Notes: generated from the letters alone by a model not told the origin. A DNA stretch of 64,000 nt from Iodobacter sp. BJB302 (GCF_002735645.1 NZ_PDZG01000008.1:1-64000), one strand, 5' to 3'. Counted from the stretch's first letter, positions 36,951 through 47,141 are shown. A program made the numbers and translations.

Positions 36951-37865
36951 TCAATCAGTAACCATTACACCCAACCAATCCCGATCACACAAGAAATCGC
37001 TGTATAAACGCGCTTCAGGCGTGCCTGCTTCGGGGTGGTAATCGTAGCGCCAGTTCACCACCGGTGGCATAGACATCAGGATGGATTCAGTACGACCACC
37101 CGATTGCAGGCCAAACAGCGTACCGCGATCGAACACCAGATTAAATTCTACATAACGGCCACGGCGGAATGATTGCCAGTCGCGCTCGCGCTGGCCGTAT
37201 TCGGCGTCTTCGTGGCGCTCCACAATTGGCACATAGGCGGGTAAAAAGGCATTACCCACGCTCTGCATCATGGCAAAGCTGGCTTCAAAACCGGCGGCAT
37301 TGTAATCGTCAAAGAAAATACCGCCGATACCCCGCGGCTCGTTGCGGTGCTTCAGGTGGAAATAGCGATCGCACCAGGCTTTGAATTCCGGATACAGCGC
37401 CGCGCCAAAGGGATCGAGCGCATCTTTACAGGCTTGATGGAAATGCACCGCATCTGCTTCCAGGCCGTAATAGGGGGTAAGATCCATGCCGCCGCCAAAC
37501 CACCACACATCCTGCTCGCCAGCCTTGTGCGCGCGAAACAGGCGCACATTCATATGCACGGTGGGGATATAGGGATTACGCGGGTGCAAAACCAAGGACA
37601 CGCCCATCGCTTCAAAAGCGCGCCCGGCTAATTCCGGGCGTCCGGCGCTTGCTGACGGCGGCAGGGCATGGCCCATCACATGCGAGAAATTCACCCCGCC
37701 ACGCTCAAACAGATTGCCGCCTTCAATCACCCGCGTCATGCCACCGCCACCGCCCTCTCTTTCCCACTGATCGGTATGAAAAACAGATCCGTCGAGCTGC
37801 TCTAAGGTGGCGACAATATTTTGTTGCAGGCTCAGGAGGTAATCTTTAACGGCAGTTGAATTCAT
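36951..37865 (-). CDS. hemF: Oxygen-dependent coproporphyrinogen III oxidase
   Basis: HemF decarboxylates two propionate chains of coproporphyrinogen III to give protoporphyrinogen IX, using O2 (cytoplasm, haem biosynthesis). It has 304 residues, the standard length. Highly conserved stretches are present: [13 protein letters not shown] near residue 38, VHMNVRLF and [13 protein letters not shown] near residues 100-130, FFDDYN near residue 185, and [15 protein letters not shown] near residue 235. It stands alone here, following the panD terminator; hemA lies about 5 kb away on the same strand. Confidence 0.97.
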   Translation of the reverse strand: MNSTAVKDYLLSLQQNIVATLEQLDGSVFHTDQWEREGGGGGMTRVIEGGNLFERGGVNFSHVMGHALPPSASAGRPELAGRAFEAMGVSLVLHPRNPYIPTVHMNVRLFRAHKAGEQDVWWFGGGMDLTPYYGLEADAVHFHQACKDALDPFGAALYPEFKAWCDRYFHLKHRNEPRGIGGIFFDDYNAAGFEASFAMMQSVGNAFLPAYVPIVERHEDAEYGQRERDWQSFRRGRYVEFNLVFDRGTLFGLQSGGRTESILMSMPPVVNWRYDYHPEAGTPEARLYSDFLCDRDWLGVMVTD

Positions 37866-37882
37866 TAAAAATCCTAGTCAAG

Positions 37883-37908
37883 AAAAAGGCTGCCGAAAAA
37901 GGCAGCCT
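37883..37908 (-). terminator. Terminator after panD
   Basis: AGGCTGCC / GGCAGCCT stem (37887-37894 with 37901-37908), loop of six, followed on the minus strand by TTTTCTTG. It separates panD from hemF. Confidence 0.85.
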
Positions 37909-37935
37909 GTATAGAGTGTTACAGCAGGGTGTTCA

Positions 37936-38316
37936 TTAAGCAGCTTGCACAGGGGCGTGGTGCTTAATTTCTTTGATTCGGTTGTCACCATCCACAAACA
38001 CCAGCGCGGGATGGAAAGCAGCGATTTCTGCTTCTTCAAAATTAGCGAAAGTGGCAATAATCAGCAGATCACCCACCGCAGCACGGCGTGCTGCCGAGCC
38101 ATTCACCGAAATAATTCCCGAACCACGCTCGGCCTTAATGGCGTAGGTAGAGAAACGCTCGCCGTTATCCACATTCCAGATATGAATCTGTTCGTGTTCA
38201 AGGATATTAGCGGCTTCAAGCAGATTTTCATCAATGGCACACGAGCCTTCGTAATGCAGCTCAGAGTGTGTGGTAGTACAGCGATGAATTTTCGATTTAA
38301 GCAGAGAACGTTGCAT
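37936..38316 (-). CDS. panD: Aspartate 1-decarboxylase
   Basis: PanD makes beta-alanine from aspartate for pantothenate and CoA synthesis. The 126-residue proenzyme carries the self-cleavage site Gly24-Ser25 (YEGSCAID), where Ser25 becomes the pyruvoyl cofactor, plus conserved Lys9, His11 and the [16 protein letters not shown] segment near residues 54-70. The length is normal. It ends with a clear terminator. Other pantothenate genes are not in view. Confidence 0.97.
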   Translation of the reverse strand: MQRSLLKSKIHRCTTTHSELHYEGSCAIDENLLEAANILEHEQIHIWNVDNGERFSTYAIKAERGSGIISVNGSAARRAAVGDLLIIATFANFEEAEIAAFHPALVFVDGDNRIKEIKHHAPVQAA

Positions 38317-38477
38317 GGTGTTTCTCCAGCCCGTTTCTGGGCAGGGCTATTTCAGAAGGGATCAGATTATAATCCCAGAAACGCTGCTTGGACAGGATAA
38401 ATAAGCCAAAGAGCCCCTCATTTGACGCAGCGCAGCAAATAAAAATCAGCCCGCTATTCAGTCAAAATCAAGCTTTA

Positions 38478-39029
38478 TCAGCCACGGTAAATAAAGCAGC
38501 CATCCAGCAGAAACTCACCCGCGGCCACCCTGGCATCAGGCGATACACGGTCAAAATTAAGCTGCTGACCATCTACCACTACCCATGCAGGGATCGGTTT
38601 TTGCTGATAGCTGCCAATCACTTCAACAGCCCGCTGAATATTTGCCGGGGTTTTAACGGCCAGCGGCGCCGGGCTGGGCTGCACGGGAGCAATATCAGCC
38701 TCCTTAGGAGCGGCGGCGGCTTCAATTTCAGCGGCTTGCAGCGGCAAATTACGTAAATACAGATTAAATGCAAACTGCGGCAGGATCAGGCGGCGAACTT
38801 TTTTCTCGTCATCAATAATGCAGCAGACACCAAATTCTGCATCGCACTTAGGGCAACGGGCCTTTGCAGCAATCGCAATATGATTTTCTACCAAACGCGC
38901 AATGCCATACATATCATTGGCTTGCAGCATTTCCCCGCAGCTCACACAAGGCTTGGAGAACTGGCGCACCTGCGAGCCATTTTTAAACTTCAAAGGCAGA
39001 CATTGCTTAAGGCGTTGATTAGGCAGCAT
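38478..39029 (-). CDS. Conserved-looking hypothetical protein with zinc-ribbon cysteines
   Basis: A 183-residue protein. The N-terminal half has two paired-cysteine knuckles: C-V-S-C at about residues 28-31 and C-P-K-C at about 59-62, with another C-C at 69-70, so a zinc ribbon is likely. A flexible Ala/Pro-rich linker (PVQPSPAPLAV, about 116-127) leads to a C-terminal segment with PAWVVVDGQQLNFDRVSPDARV and G-E-F-L-L-D. I do not recognise the family. It is upstream of panD on the same strand and downstream of the RNB gene, and may be transcribed with either. Confidence 0.7.
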   Translation of the reverse strand: MLPNQRLKQCLPLKFKNGSQVRQFSKPCVSCGEMLQANDMYGIARLVENHIAIAAKARCPKCDAEFGVCCIIDDEKKVRRLILPQFAFNLYLRNLPLQAAEIEAAAAPKEADIAPVQPSPAPLAVKTPANIQRAVEVIGSYQQKPIPAWVVVDGQQLNFDRVSPDARVAAGEFLLDGCFIYRG

Positions 39030-39060
39030 TTATATCCATCATTGTTTGTTAAATAATTGA

Positions 39061-39113
39061 GGGAGTGGGAGCAACACAGAGGAGTAATCCCCTGCTTCCC
39101 ATTCCCTGCTCCC
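39061..39113. repeat. GGGAG-rich imperfect inverted repeat
   Basis: GGGAGTGGGAGCA faces TGCTTCCCATTCCC and TGCTCCC. It resembles the repeat between gltB and gltD and sits between the RNB gene and the zinc-ribbon gene. Confidence 0.45.
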
Positions 39114-39119
39114 GGCCTT

Positions 39120-40967
39120 TTAAATTGTCGCCATGCGTGTTTCAAGCACAAGCTCAAGCAAATCAATTTTCATCACTTGCAGACTGACCGTTGTACCGGC
39201 TGGTAGTTCCGGAATACCTGCACGCATCACCAAGGGCATACCATCCACACGAACCAGATTTTCTTTGATCACCACCGCAGTAATTTCACGTTTGTTTTCC
39301 TGCAGCAACCAGCGCAAGCACCAGTACCTTTCCATCTTATCTTGTAATTCAGCGTAGGCGGCGTAGGCAGTGTCGAAACTTCCGATAATCGAATAAAGCT
39401 CAGCGTCATTTTTTTGAAAGCGCGGCTTGGTGTTACCAATCAGCGCCAGTAACTGCAGCTGATTCACATAATCCACCGCACGGCGCAATGGTGAAGAAGC
39501 CCATGAATAGCATTCCACACCCAGGCCAATATGCGGGCCTGCCTGCGTGGTTAAACGCACACGGCCACCATTCTGGCCGCGATAAATACCTGCCACCTGG
39601 CCCTGCATCAAATCCTTGCCCCATGTGCTGTTAGCCAGAATCATCAGCTCGGCCACCAGCTTATCCATCGGCGCGCCACGTTTACGCGGCACAATGCGCA
39701 CACGTTTTTCACCATCAACCTGATCAATATAGAAGCTGTAATCAATCTTCAGCGGTGCAGTCGGGTCAGCTTTACCACGGCGGCCTTCTAATGCACCTGC
39801 AAAGTGCCATAAGAAAGTGATTTCTTCTTTCCAAGGGAAATCAGGGGCGTCGTCCTTACCTGCCGTGTTTTCATTAAACACCGGCTCCAGCTGCTCATGA
39901 CGCAAGTTGGCAGCAATCGGCACCATTTCTACGACACTGCGATGCGAAAGCACATCAAAGCCCTGCGACAGCTCTAAATACATACTCAGTGCCGGGCAGG
40001 TTTTGCCTTCTTGCAGGGTAAATACTTCAACCACATCGTTGGGCAACATGGTGATCTTGTCGCCGGGCATATACACGGTAGACAAGCGGTCCAGAATAAT
40101 TTTATCGACATCAGACCCTGCCGCAATGCCCAGAGCAGGCGCGGCAATATGGATACCTACCTGCCAATTGCCATTGGGCAGACGCTTCAGGCTGAAGGCA
40201 TCATCAATTTCTGTGGTTGTGGAATCATCAATACTAAAAGCTTGTACATCGGCCAGCGGTAAATCGCCAGGGCATGTAACAGGCTCGGTTGGCGCAAAGC
40301 CACGGCCCTTAGGGAAGGATTCAGCCAGGAAACCATCCAGCAGATAATCGCCCACATCGGGAATAGCGCCGATTTTTTCCATTAAACGCAGGGTAGACAT
40401 CTGCATGGCGTCTGCAGCGGCAGCCAGTGTTTTCCACTCAAGGGTGTTTTTATCCGGGCGGTGCAGTAATTTACTGGCGAGGGGGACAAATGACTCAGGC
40501 AACACGCCAGCCTGCAGCTCGGCTTGCCAGATCGCCATTTGTTCGGCTTCTTTTTTCTTTTTCTCAAGCCCGGCTAAAGCGGCTTTCAGATTTTCTTCAG
40601 GCGCGGCTTTGTAATGGCCGCGGCCTTTACGGTAAAAATACATCGGTGCGCCGTGCAAACGGATCAGCGCGGCAGCCTGTTGCTGTACCGAAGGATTGGC
40701 ACCGAAGTATTCGGCGGCAATCGTATTAAATGCAAATTCCTCTGCGCCACAGCATTCCCAAAGGAAATCGATATCAATTTCATCCGCCGCAGCCTGTGCC
40801 GCTTTCAGGAAATCATCCAAGCTAATCCGCTCAAAGCGCAGCAGCACATTGGCCGCTTTTACTTTAAAACGTTTACCACGCGCATCTTCAAGCATCAGGC
40901 TTGCAGCCTGCTCTTCCTTGATCGTGGCTACCTTGAAATTACCATCTTCCTCAAAAAAAACATTCAT
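39120..40967 (-). CDS. RNB-domain exoribonuclease (RNase II/R family)
   Basis: A 615-residue protein with the RNB catalytic domain in its centre. AFSIDDSTTTEIDDAFSL near residues 245-262 gives the acidic Mg2+ ligands, and VAELMILANSTWGKDL and AGPHIGLGVECYSWASSPLRRAVDY are typical of RNase II-type 3'-5' exonucleases. The N-terminal 150 residues are not an obvious cold-shock domain, and the C-terminal S1 region is short. This fits the shorter RNase II-like proteins of Neisseriales rather than RNase R (about 800). The start at 40967 (MNVFFEEDG) is preferred over 40988, seven codons upstream. Likely role: mRNA turnover. Confidence 0.88.
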   Translation of the reverse strand: MNVFFEEDGNFKVATIKEEQAASLMLEDARGKRFKVKAANVLLRFERISLDDFLKAAQAAADEIDIDFLWECCGAEEFAFNTIAAEYFGANPSVQQQAAALIRLHGAPMYFYRKGRGHYKAAPEENLKAALAGLEKKKKEAEQMAIWQAELQAGVLPESFVPLASKLLHRPDKNTLEWKTLAAAADAMQMSTLRLMEKIGAIPDVGDYLLDGFLAESFPKGRGFAPTEPVTCPGDLPLADVQAFSIDDSTTTEIDDAFSLKRLPNGNWQVGIHIAAPALGIAAGSDVDKIILDRLSTVYMPGDKITMLPNDVVEVFTLQEGKTCPALSMYLELSQGFDVLSHRSVVEMVPIAANLRHEQLEPVFNENTAGKDDAPDFPWKEEITFLWHFAGALEGRRGKADPTAPLKIDYSFYIDQVDGEKRVRIVPRKRGAPMDKLVAELMILANSTWGKDLMQGQVAGIYRGQNGGRVRLTTQAGPHIGLGVECYSWASSPLRRAVDYVNQLQLLALIGNTKPRFQKNDAELYSIIGSFDTAYAAYAELQDKMERYWCLRWLLQENKREITAVVIKENLVRVDGMPLVMRAGIPELPAGTTVSLQVMKIDLLELVLETRMATI

Positions 40968-41137
40968 TCTCAAGCCGCCAGCATTCATTTATTGATTTAG
41001 CCGGCCATTATAACAAGGTCCGCCCTGTGTCGCTTGCTGGTGATCAGATTTGTAGGGCGGGCGAAATTCCATATGCACTAACCAGTTTTTTTAATTAGCA
41101 AACAGCGAAAAAACGCAATAACCACACTCTCCGCATA

Positions 41138-41363
41138 GGGCTTAAAAGTCCCCTTGAAACACGCCGTAGCGAGGAACAAGCGGGGCGGGGTTTCGGCAAG
41201 GGAGCGAGGAACGAGCCAATCCCGCCCGCCGCCGACTCGATTGTCCGCAGCGAAGGGGCTTTCGTGTTTCGTGGGGCGGCCTTCTTTGCTTCCTTTCTTG
41301 GCCGTTCAAGAAAGGAAGTCCCCCGCGGGGATACCGCTCCAAAATCAACGTGCCGAAGGCACT
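41138..41363 (+). repeat. 227-bp interspersed repeat, copy F
   Basis: Plus-oriented copy between prfA and the RNB gene, very close to copy A. The shared sequence continues upstream to about 41075 (TAACCAGTTTTTTTAATTAGC in F; TAACCAGATTTTTTTTCATTAGC in A, discontinuous matches). The gap 40968-41435 otherwise holds only a short TAGGGCGGG motif at 41052. Confidence 0.85.
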
Positions 41364-41435
41364 AATAAAAAGTATTTTGACTTTGGTTAGGGCACATGAG
41401 GTGAAACCGGTGGATTGCACCCTGCCCTTACCTCG

Positions 41436-42518
41436 TTACTCCGCACCGCCCAATTGCGCCAGCAGCTCGGTCTGATGCTCGTTGACCAAGGCTTGCGTCA
41501 GGTCGTTCATATCGCCATCCATGATGTAATCAAGCTTATAAAGCGTCAGATTAATGCGGTGATCGGTCATGCGGCCCTGCGGGAAGTTGTAGGTGCGGAT
41601 GCGCTCAGACCGGTCGCCGGAACCCACCAGCGATTTACGCTGCGCGGCTTCTACAGCGTGGCGTTCGCGGTCTTGTACGTCTTTAATACGGGCGGCCAGC
41701 ACTGATAAGGCGCGGGCTTTGTTTTTGTGCTGGCTGCGATCGTCCTGGCATTCCACCACAATGCCGCTTGGGATATGCGTGACCCGCACAGCCGAATCGG
41801 TTTTGTTAATGTGCTGACCACCGGCACCGCTCGCGCGGAAAGTGTCGATACGTAAATCGGCAGGGTTGATGGTGATTTCTTCTGCCTCATCGGCTTCGGC
41901 CATGACCGCTACCGTACACGCCGAGGTATGGATCCGGCCCTGTGTTTCGGTGGCAGGCACGCGCTGTACCCGATGCGCGCCAGATTCAAATTTCAGCCAT
42001 GAATAAGCGCCAAAACCCACGATGCGGGCAATAATTTCGCGGTAGCCGCCCAGATCAGATTCACTGGCCGATACCACCTCAACCTGCCAGCGATTACGCT
42101 CGGCAAAGCGGCTGTACATGCGGAATAAATCCCCTGCAAACAGCGCAGCTTCGTCCCCGCCCGTACCGGCACGGATTTCCAAAAAGATATTGCGCTCGTC
42201 GTTAGGATCTTTTGGCAGCAGTGCTTTTTGCAGCTCGATTTCTAAAGCCTCGATGCGCACTTTGCCTTCTTTGATTTCATCTTCGGCCATATCCTTCATA
42301 TCAGGATCGCTGAGCATTTCTGCGGCGTCCCTCATATCGGCTTCAATCTGGATAAAGCGATGATAAAGAGCCACTACAGGCTCCAGCTCGGCGCGCTCTT
42401 TTGTCAGCTTGCGATAAGTGCCCATATCCCGGGTGGCTTCTTCGGTCGCCAGTAAAGCGTCGACTTCTTCAAGGCGATCAGCAAGTTGCGCCAGTTTGGC
42501 TGCAATAGAAGGTTTCAT
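41436..42518 (-). CDS. prfA: Peptide chain release factor 1
   Basis: RF1 releases the finished peptide at UAA and UAG codons. The 360-residue protein shows the peptide-anticodon region ([20 protein letters not shown] near residues 184-203; the PxT tripeptide as PAT) and the catalytic GGQ loop in [18 protein letters not shown] near residues 228-245. The length is normal. It follows hemA on the same strand, a conserved order, but here a 230-bp repeat-bearing gap intervenes. Confidence 0.97.
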   Translation of the reverse strand: MKPSIAAKLAQLADRLEEVDALLATEEATRDMGTYRKLTKERAELEPVVALYHRFIQIEADMRDAAEMLSDPDMKDMAEDEIKEGKVRIEALEIELQKALLPKDPNDERNIFLEIRAGTGGDEAALFAGDLFRMYSRFAERNRWQVEVVSASESDLGGYREIIARIVGFGAYSWLKFESGAHRVQRVPATETQGRIHTSACTVAVMAEADEAEEITINPADLRIDTFRASGAGGQHINKTDSAVRVTHIPSGIVVECQDDRSQHKNKARALSVLAARIKDVQDRERHAVEAAQRKSLVGSGDRSERIRTYNFPQGRMTDHRINLTLYKLDYIMDGDMNDLTQALVNEHQTELLAQLGGAE

Positions 42519-42547
42519 TTCAATTCCAAAGTATTTGTATTTAGGGC

Positions 42548-42709
42548 TTTAAAACCCAAATCTTGAACCACGGAGTAAAAGGAGAACACGGAGTCTCACG
42601 GAGAAAAACAAAACCGGGAAAGATTAAGCTGCGGTAAAAAAGTGCTTAATTCACGTCAAGGTTTTCTCCGTGCGCTCTGTGTCCTCCGTGGTGCAAGATT
42701 TGGGTTTTA
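42548..42709. repeat. Facing pair of CACGGAG/CTCCGTG repeats
   Basis: Left arm AACCCAAATCTTGAACCACG through ACACGGAGTCTCACGGAG (42548-42602); right arm TTTTCTCCGTGCGCTCTGTG through CTCCGTGGTGCAAGATTTGG (42662-42703). The arms are complementary over most of their length and would form one long stem between hemA and prfA. Confidence 0.75.
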
Positions 42710-42750
42710 GGTACTGTTTTAATAATAATGATGGCTAGCTGGCAGCGCAG

Positions 42751-43998
42751 CTACTCGTGCAGGCGGTAGAGGCGGCGCACGGTGGCTAGGGTGTTTTCCT
42801 GCTCTTCCGGCAAGACATTGTTTAAAGCGGCCAGCGGAGCGTGCATAAATTTATTGGCCATTTGACGTGAGAATTCTGCGAGTACAGCTTCTGCGTTTTC
42901 GCCTGCAGCCAGTTTTTTCTGGGCTTTCTCCAGCTCATGCCGGGCGATGCGGTCGGCATAATCTTTTAAATCACGGATCGTAGGGACAAGTGCCCGGCTG
43001 GATACCCAGCGATGAAAATCCCCGACACGCTCGGTAATAATCGCTTCGGCCGATTCCACCTCACCCGCTCTCGATTCCTGACCCTGGCGTACCACTTCGG
43101 CCAGATCGTCTACGGTATACAGATAAACATCCGCAAGATCACCAACCTCTTCCTCTACATCCCGTGGCACAGCCAGATCCACCATAAAAATGGGGCGGTG
43201 TTTACGCTCTTTCAGCGCCCGCTCTACCATGCCCTTGCCCACAATAGGCAACGGGGCTGCGGTGGAGGTCACCACGATATCAAACTCGGCCAATCTGGAT
43301 GGCAAATCAGTCAGCAAAATCGCTTCACCGCCAAATTTCTTCGCCAGAATCTCTCCCCGCTCTATGGTGCGATTGGCTACGGTAATTTGCTTGGGGCCAC
43401 GGGCGTGAAAATGCGTGGCGCAGAGTTCGATCATTTCTCCTGCGCCGATAAAGAGCACCTTACAGGATGATACCGAGGGGAAAAGCCGCTCGGCTAAACG
43501 CACGGATGCAGCCGCCATTGAGACGGATGCTGCGCCAATCCGTGTTTGAGTTCTGACTTCTTTTGCCACCGAAAAAGCGCGCTGAAAGACGCCATTGAGC
43601 AGCACTCCCATGGTGCCGGCATCTCTGGCAAAACGCTCTGCGTCTTTAAGCTGGCCTAAAATCTGAGTTTCACCCAGCACCATTGAATCCAGACCACTCG
43701 CCACTCTGAAAGCATGGCTGGCCGCATCGCCACCATTGAGCAAATACAGATGCGGCTCGATATCTTCTACGCTATGCCCGCGTGTGTTCGCCAGCCACGC
43801 CAGTACCTGCTGCGGCTCTCTGGCATTGCAGTACAGCTCGGTGCGATTACAGGTAGAAACAATAGCGGCTTCTGACACACCATGCTCGGCGCTCAGCATC
43901 GCTAAAGCGGTTGGCACTTCTGCCGGAGTAAACGCGAGCCTCTCCCTGACTGCAACGGGTGCAGTGTGGTAATTAACGCCGAGGACAAGCAGATTCAT
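42751..43998 (-). CDS. hemA: Glutamyl-tRNA reductase
   Basis: HemA reduces glutamyl-tRNA(Glu) to glutamate-1-semialdehyde with NADPH, the first committed step of C5 tetrapyrrole synthesis. The 415-residue protein has the catalytic Cys50 in STCNRTELYC, an NADPH-binding domain (VLFIGAGEMIELCATHF near residue 186) and the helical dimerisation domain at the C-terminus (about 315-415). The length is normal. It is the upstream partner of prfA. Confidence 0.97.
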   Translation of the reverse strand: MNLLVLGVNYHTAPVAVRERLAFTPAEVPTALAMLSAEHGVSEAAIVSTCNRTELYCNAREPQQVLAWLANTRGHSVEDIEPHLYLLNGGDAASHAFRVASGLDSMVLGETQILGQLKDAERFARDAGTMGVLLNGVFQRAFSVAKEVRTQTRIGAASVSMAAASVRLAERLFPSVSSCKVLFIGAGEMIELCATHFHARGPKQITVANRTIERGEILAKKFGGEAILLTDLPSRLAEFDIVVTSTAAPLPIVGKGMVERALKERKHRPIFMVDLAVPRDVEEEVGDLADVYLYTVDDLAEVVRQGQESRAGEVESAEAIITERVGDFHRWVSSRALVPTIRDLKDYADRIARHELEKAQKKLAAGENAEAVLAEFSRQMANKFMHAPLAALNNVLPEEQENTLATVRRLYRLHE

Positions 43999-44153
43999 AG
44001 GGATTCATCAAAGGCAGGCGGAAGAAAACCGCCCATTTTACCCTGAAACGGTAAGCGGCTCACAGAGTTGTCGCTAATACCACATGGAATAACAGCTTAA
44101 TGAAAGGATTTGAATGCAAAATCCCCCCGTCACAGAGGCTGCTGCAACCCGCA

Positions 44154-45713
44154 CTACACTAGGGCTTCCTCCGTTATCTGATACTCAAATAAGTCATAGC
44201 CCATTTGCTGCTCAACTAATTTTCCCGCCCGGATCAGTACCTCGCCCTCAGCGGTAAGCAAGGATAATTCGCGCAGGCTAATGTAGGTCCCCTTAGGCGC
44301 AGCCAGCATGGGCGCCTGCTTAAGTGCAGGAATTTCGGGCATCAGTAATGCAGGCTGATACTGCTCACCTTTACGCCCTATCGTAGGCCGGAACATCACG
44401 GCAGAAGCGCGGACAGTCATAATTTGCAGGCCTATTTCCAGGCATTGCTTGTCCATTTGCTGCAGCCAGCGCACAGAAGCCACCATCCAGTGATCATGCC
44501 CCTGCGCACGCAGAGCAACAATTTCCCCCGCCCTTACCCGCTCAGCTGGCATGTTTTCAGATACCAGAGCATAACCACCGGGGCTTTCATTGATGACTCT
44601 CCAATGCGTTACCGGTAAGGCGTCTTGGTTTTCTTCCAAATCTTCTTCAAAAATATTTTCTGGCTGTAATAAGCGATGGCCATCATTAACGCACAGCACT
44701 GCTGACCTTAAGCCCAGGCACAAATTAACCGGCGTATTTGAGGCAATTCTTTGAAAAGTACGCTTTGCTGCAATCGTCCACTGGCGGGATACCCGGCGCA
44801 AAATTTCTATCCACATCAGCACCTTGCTGCGGTCTTGCGCCAGCGGCGCTTTGGCTTCTAAAGCCGCTAAGGATTTGTGTAAATGCCGTACCAGCTCGGA
44901 TGTATCAAGCAGCACAGCTCCGCCTGAATACCCCTCCAGCGTGCGGGTTCCAAGGTACTGAGGCGGTTTATCTTCTTCTAAATTTACCAAAAAGAAGCCT
45001 GCCGCATTGCCAAGCTGAGAAACAGGCTGAAAATGTGCATATCCCGCGTAGTTTTCAACAATCTCCAGTACTTTATCCAGCTCAGCCCCTGCAAAACGTT
45101 GCGGCTCGGCCAATGACAGTAGCAAAATATATTTGTAGGTGCGGGCCAGGCTGGGTGCTGTTTCAGTTGAACTCTGATCAATTAAATGCGCTTCAATCGC
45201 GTATCTGAATAATTTATGCGCCTCCAGCCAGATGCCTTCCGGCATTGCAGAATAAACACGGCAGCTCAGCTGAAAAAGGCTGTAGAACTGGGACAATATT
45301 TTTTGAATTAAAACCGGAACAACCTTGTTATTGCCAAAAGAAAGCCGCTTATCCAAACGATCTGTCAGCGCAATTTTGTAGCCATCCGCCAGCTCCAAGC
45401 AAAGGCGGCGGGCCAAATGTGCCGCGGTCTGTGCCTGCTCTTTTAAGGGTAAACCGGGTACGCGGTAAAGCACCGACAGCTCAGAAGCCAGCATCCCCTG
45501 GATTGCGCTGTATTCATCCAGCAATTTAATGCGGTCATCTGCATTAATTTTAACGCGGTTACACGCAGCCAGTGCGTCGCACAGCTGCCGGCCAGCCACA
45601 AGGGGATTGGCCATGGGCAAAGCAATCAGCCATTCCCTTAAGCGCTTTGGGTTAGTTTCAACGCTGGTGGCAAGGTTTGGCTCAAAAGGCGGTAATTTAA
45701 GCGACAACGGCAT
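44154..45713 (-). CDS. Uncharacterised protein with a possible PilZ-type c-di-GMP motif
   Basis: A soluble protein of about 519 residues. The first 300 are helical with no recognised domain. The C-terminal part has R-T-F-Q-R near residue 330 and N-E-S-P-G-G near residue 387 (WRVINESPGGYALV). These match the PilZ signatures RxxxR and D/NxSxxG, though with about 55 residues between them instead of the usual 20-30. A sheet-rich tail follows. The start at 45713 has CGGAG upstream and overlaps bioA's stop by 17 bp; 45734 and 45746 are alternatives. It probably belongs to one transcript with bioA. Function as a c-di-GMP receptor is a hypothesis. Confidence 0.6.
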   Translation of the reverse strand: MPLSLKLPPFEPNLATSVETNPKRLREWLIALPMANPLVAGRQLCDALAACNRVKINADDRIKLLDEYSAIQGMLASELSVLYRVPGLPLKEQAQTAAHLARRLCLELADGYKIALTDRLDKRLSFGNNKVVPVLIQKILSQFYSLFQLSCRVYSAMPEGIWLEAHKLFRYAIEAHLIDQSSTETAPSLARTYKYILLLSLAEPQRFAGAELDKVLEIVENYAGYAHFQPVSQLGNAAGFFLVNLEEDKPPQYLGTRTLEGYSGGAVLLDTSELVRHLHKSLAALEAKAPLAQDRSKVLMWIEILRRVSRQWTIAAKRTFQRIASNTPVNLCLGLRSAVLCVNDGHRLLQPENIFEEDLEENQDALPVTHWRVINESPGGYALVSENMPAERVRAGEIVALRAQGHDHWMVASVRWLQQMDKQCLEIGLQIMTVRASAVMFRPTIGRKGEQYQPALLMPEIPALKQAPMLAAPKGTYISLRELSLLTAEGEVLIRAGKLVEQQMGYDLFEYQITEEALV

Positions 45714-47040
45714 CAACAAACTCCGAAATAACATTTTCCACCACATCTAAAGCAGCCAGTGTGCCTGACAATAAATGCGCAGCCTCTGCATCAGTTAAGC
45801 AATAGGGCGGCATAAAATAAACGGTATTACCAATCGGCCGGAGTAAAAGTGACTGCTCCAAGGCCGCAGCAAAGAAATGCTGAGCAAAGCCGGGCGCGGC
45901 ATCAGGCACATCAAAAGCCCAGATCATTCCGCAGCGCCGGTAGTTTTTAACCTTGGGATGAGCCGCCAGCGGGGCAAAAATCGCCTCCCAGCGCTGTGCT
46001 TTTTCAGCATTTACAGCAATCACATCCTCTTTTTCAAAAATATCCAGAACCGCCAGAGCCGCTGCACAGGCCAAAGGGTTGCCGGTATAAGAATGCGAAT
46101 GCAAAAAGGCCCGATGAATATCATCGTGATAAAAAGCAGCGTAAATTTCATCCCGGCTCAGTACCACGGCCAGCGGTAAAAAGCCGCCGGTAATCCCCTT
46201 GGAAAGGCATAAAAAATCTGGTTTTATATTTGCCTGCTTATAAGCAAACATAGACCCTGTACGGCCAAAACCCACAGCAATCTCATCGCAAATTAAATGC
46301 ACCTGGTATCTGTCACAGAGCGCACGCGCTTTTTGCAGATAGCTGAGGTCATACATCGCCATCCCTGCTGCGCCTTGCACCAGAGGCTCAATAATCAGCG
46401 CGGCAATTTCCTGATGATGCTGATCCAGCGTAGCAGTCAAAGCCTGAATCGCGCGCTCCGCCACATCTGCAGCCGTTTCGCCTGCCAGCGCCTGGCGGGC
46501 ATCGGGATTCATCACGCAGAAGTTTTCTCTCACCATTGGGGCGTATGCGCTGCGAAAAATGGGCACATCGGTCACCGATAAAGCCCCTGCTGTTTCGCCG
46601 TGGTAACTATTTTCTAAATAAATAAAACGATTTTTTTCCGCCTGCCCCAAGTTTCGCCAGTAATGCACCGACATTTTCAATGAAACTTCAATCGCAGAGG
46701 CACCATCAGAGCCATAAAAGGCATGGCCCAAACCTGTCAGCGTGGCCAGCCGCTCAGATAATTCCACTACGGGCTGATGGGTAAAGCCCGCCAGCATTAC
46801 ATGCTCCAGGCTATCCATTTGCTGACAAATCGCCGCTTTAACTCTGGGCTCGCCGTGGCCAAATAAATTGACCCACCAGCTGGAAACCGCGTCCAGATAC
46901 CGTTTGCCATCTGCATCGTACAGCCACGCACCCTGTGCACGGGCAATAGGAATCAGCGGAAAACTTTCATGCCGCTTCATTTGCGTACATGGATGCCATA
47001 CTGCCGCCAAGCTTCGTGCCAGTAAATTAGTGTTTTTCAT
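45697..47040 (-). CDS. bioA: Adenosylmethionine-8-amino-7-oxononanoate aminotransferase
   Basis: BioA is a PLP enzyme that aminates KAPA to DAPA in biotin synthesis, with S-adenosylmethionine as donor. The 447-residue protein shows HPCTQMKRHE at the N-terminus, SSWWVNLFGHGEPRV near residue 52, a YHGETAGALSV segment near residue 145, ICDEIAVGFGRTG near residue 245 and the PLP lysine in CLSKGITGGFLPL near residue 280. All are characteristic of BioA rather than other class III aminotransferases. The remaining bio genes are not nearby. The next gene overlaps its end. Confidence 0.95.
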   Translation of the reverse strand: MKNTNLLARSLAAVWHPCTQMKRHESFPLIPIARAQGAWLYDADGKRYLDAVSSWWVNLFGHGEPRVKAAICQQMDSLEHVMLAGFTHQPVVELSERLATLTGLGHAFYGSDGASAIEVSLKMSVHYWRNLGQAEKNRFIYLENSYHGETAGALSVTDVPIFRSAYAPMVRENFCVMNPDARQALAGETAADVAERAIQALTATLDQHHQEIAALIIEPLVQGAAGMAMYDLSYLQKARALCDRYQVHLICDEIAVGFGRTGSMFAYKQANIKPDFLCLSKGITGGFLPLAVVLSRDEIYAAFYHDDIHRAFLHSHSYTGNPLACAAALAVLDIFEKEDVIAVNAEKAQRWEAIFAPLAAHPKVKNYRRCGMIWAFDVPDAAPGFAQHFFAAALEQSLLLRPIGNTVYFMPPYCLTDAEAAHLLSGTLAALDVVENVISEFVDAVVA

Positions 47041-47141
47041 ATTAAAACTTAAAGCTTCGGATAAGCCATTTTAGCCCAGGCAGCTCAATCCCCCAGATAA
47101 AAGCACTGGCGGCGATAAAAATAATCTGGAAACGGGCAATA

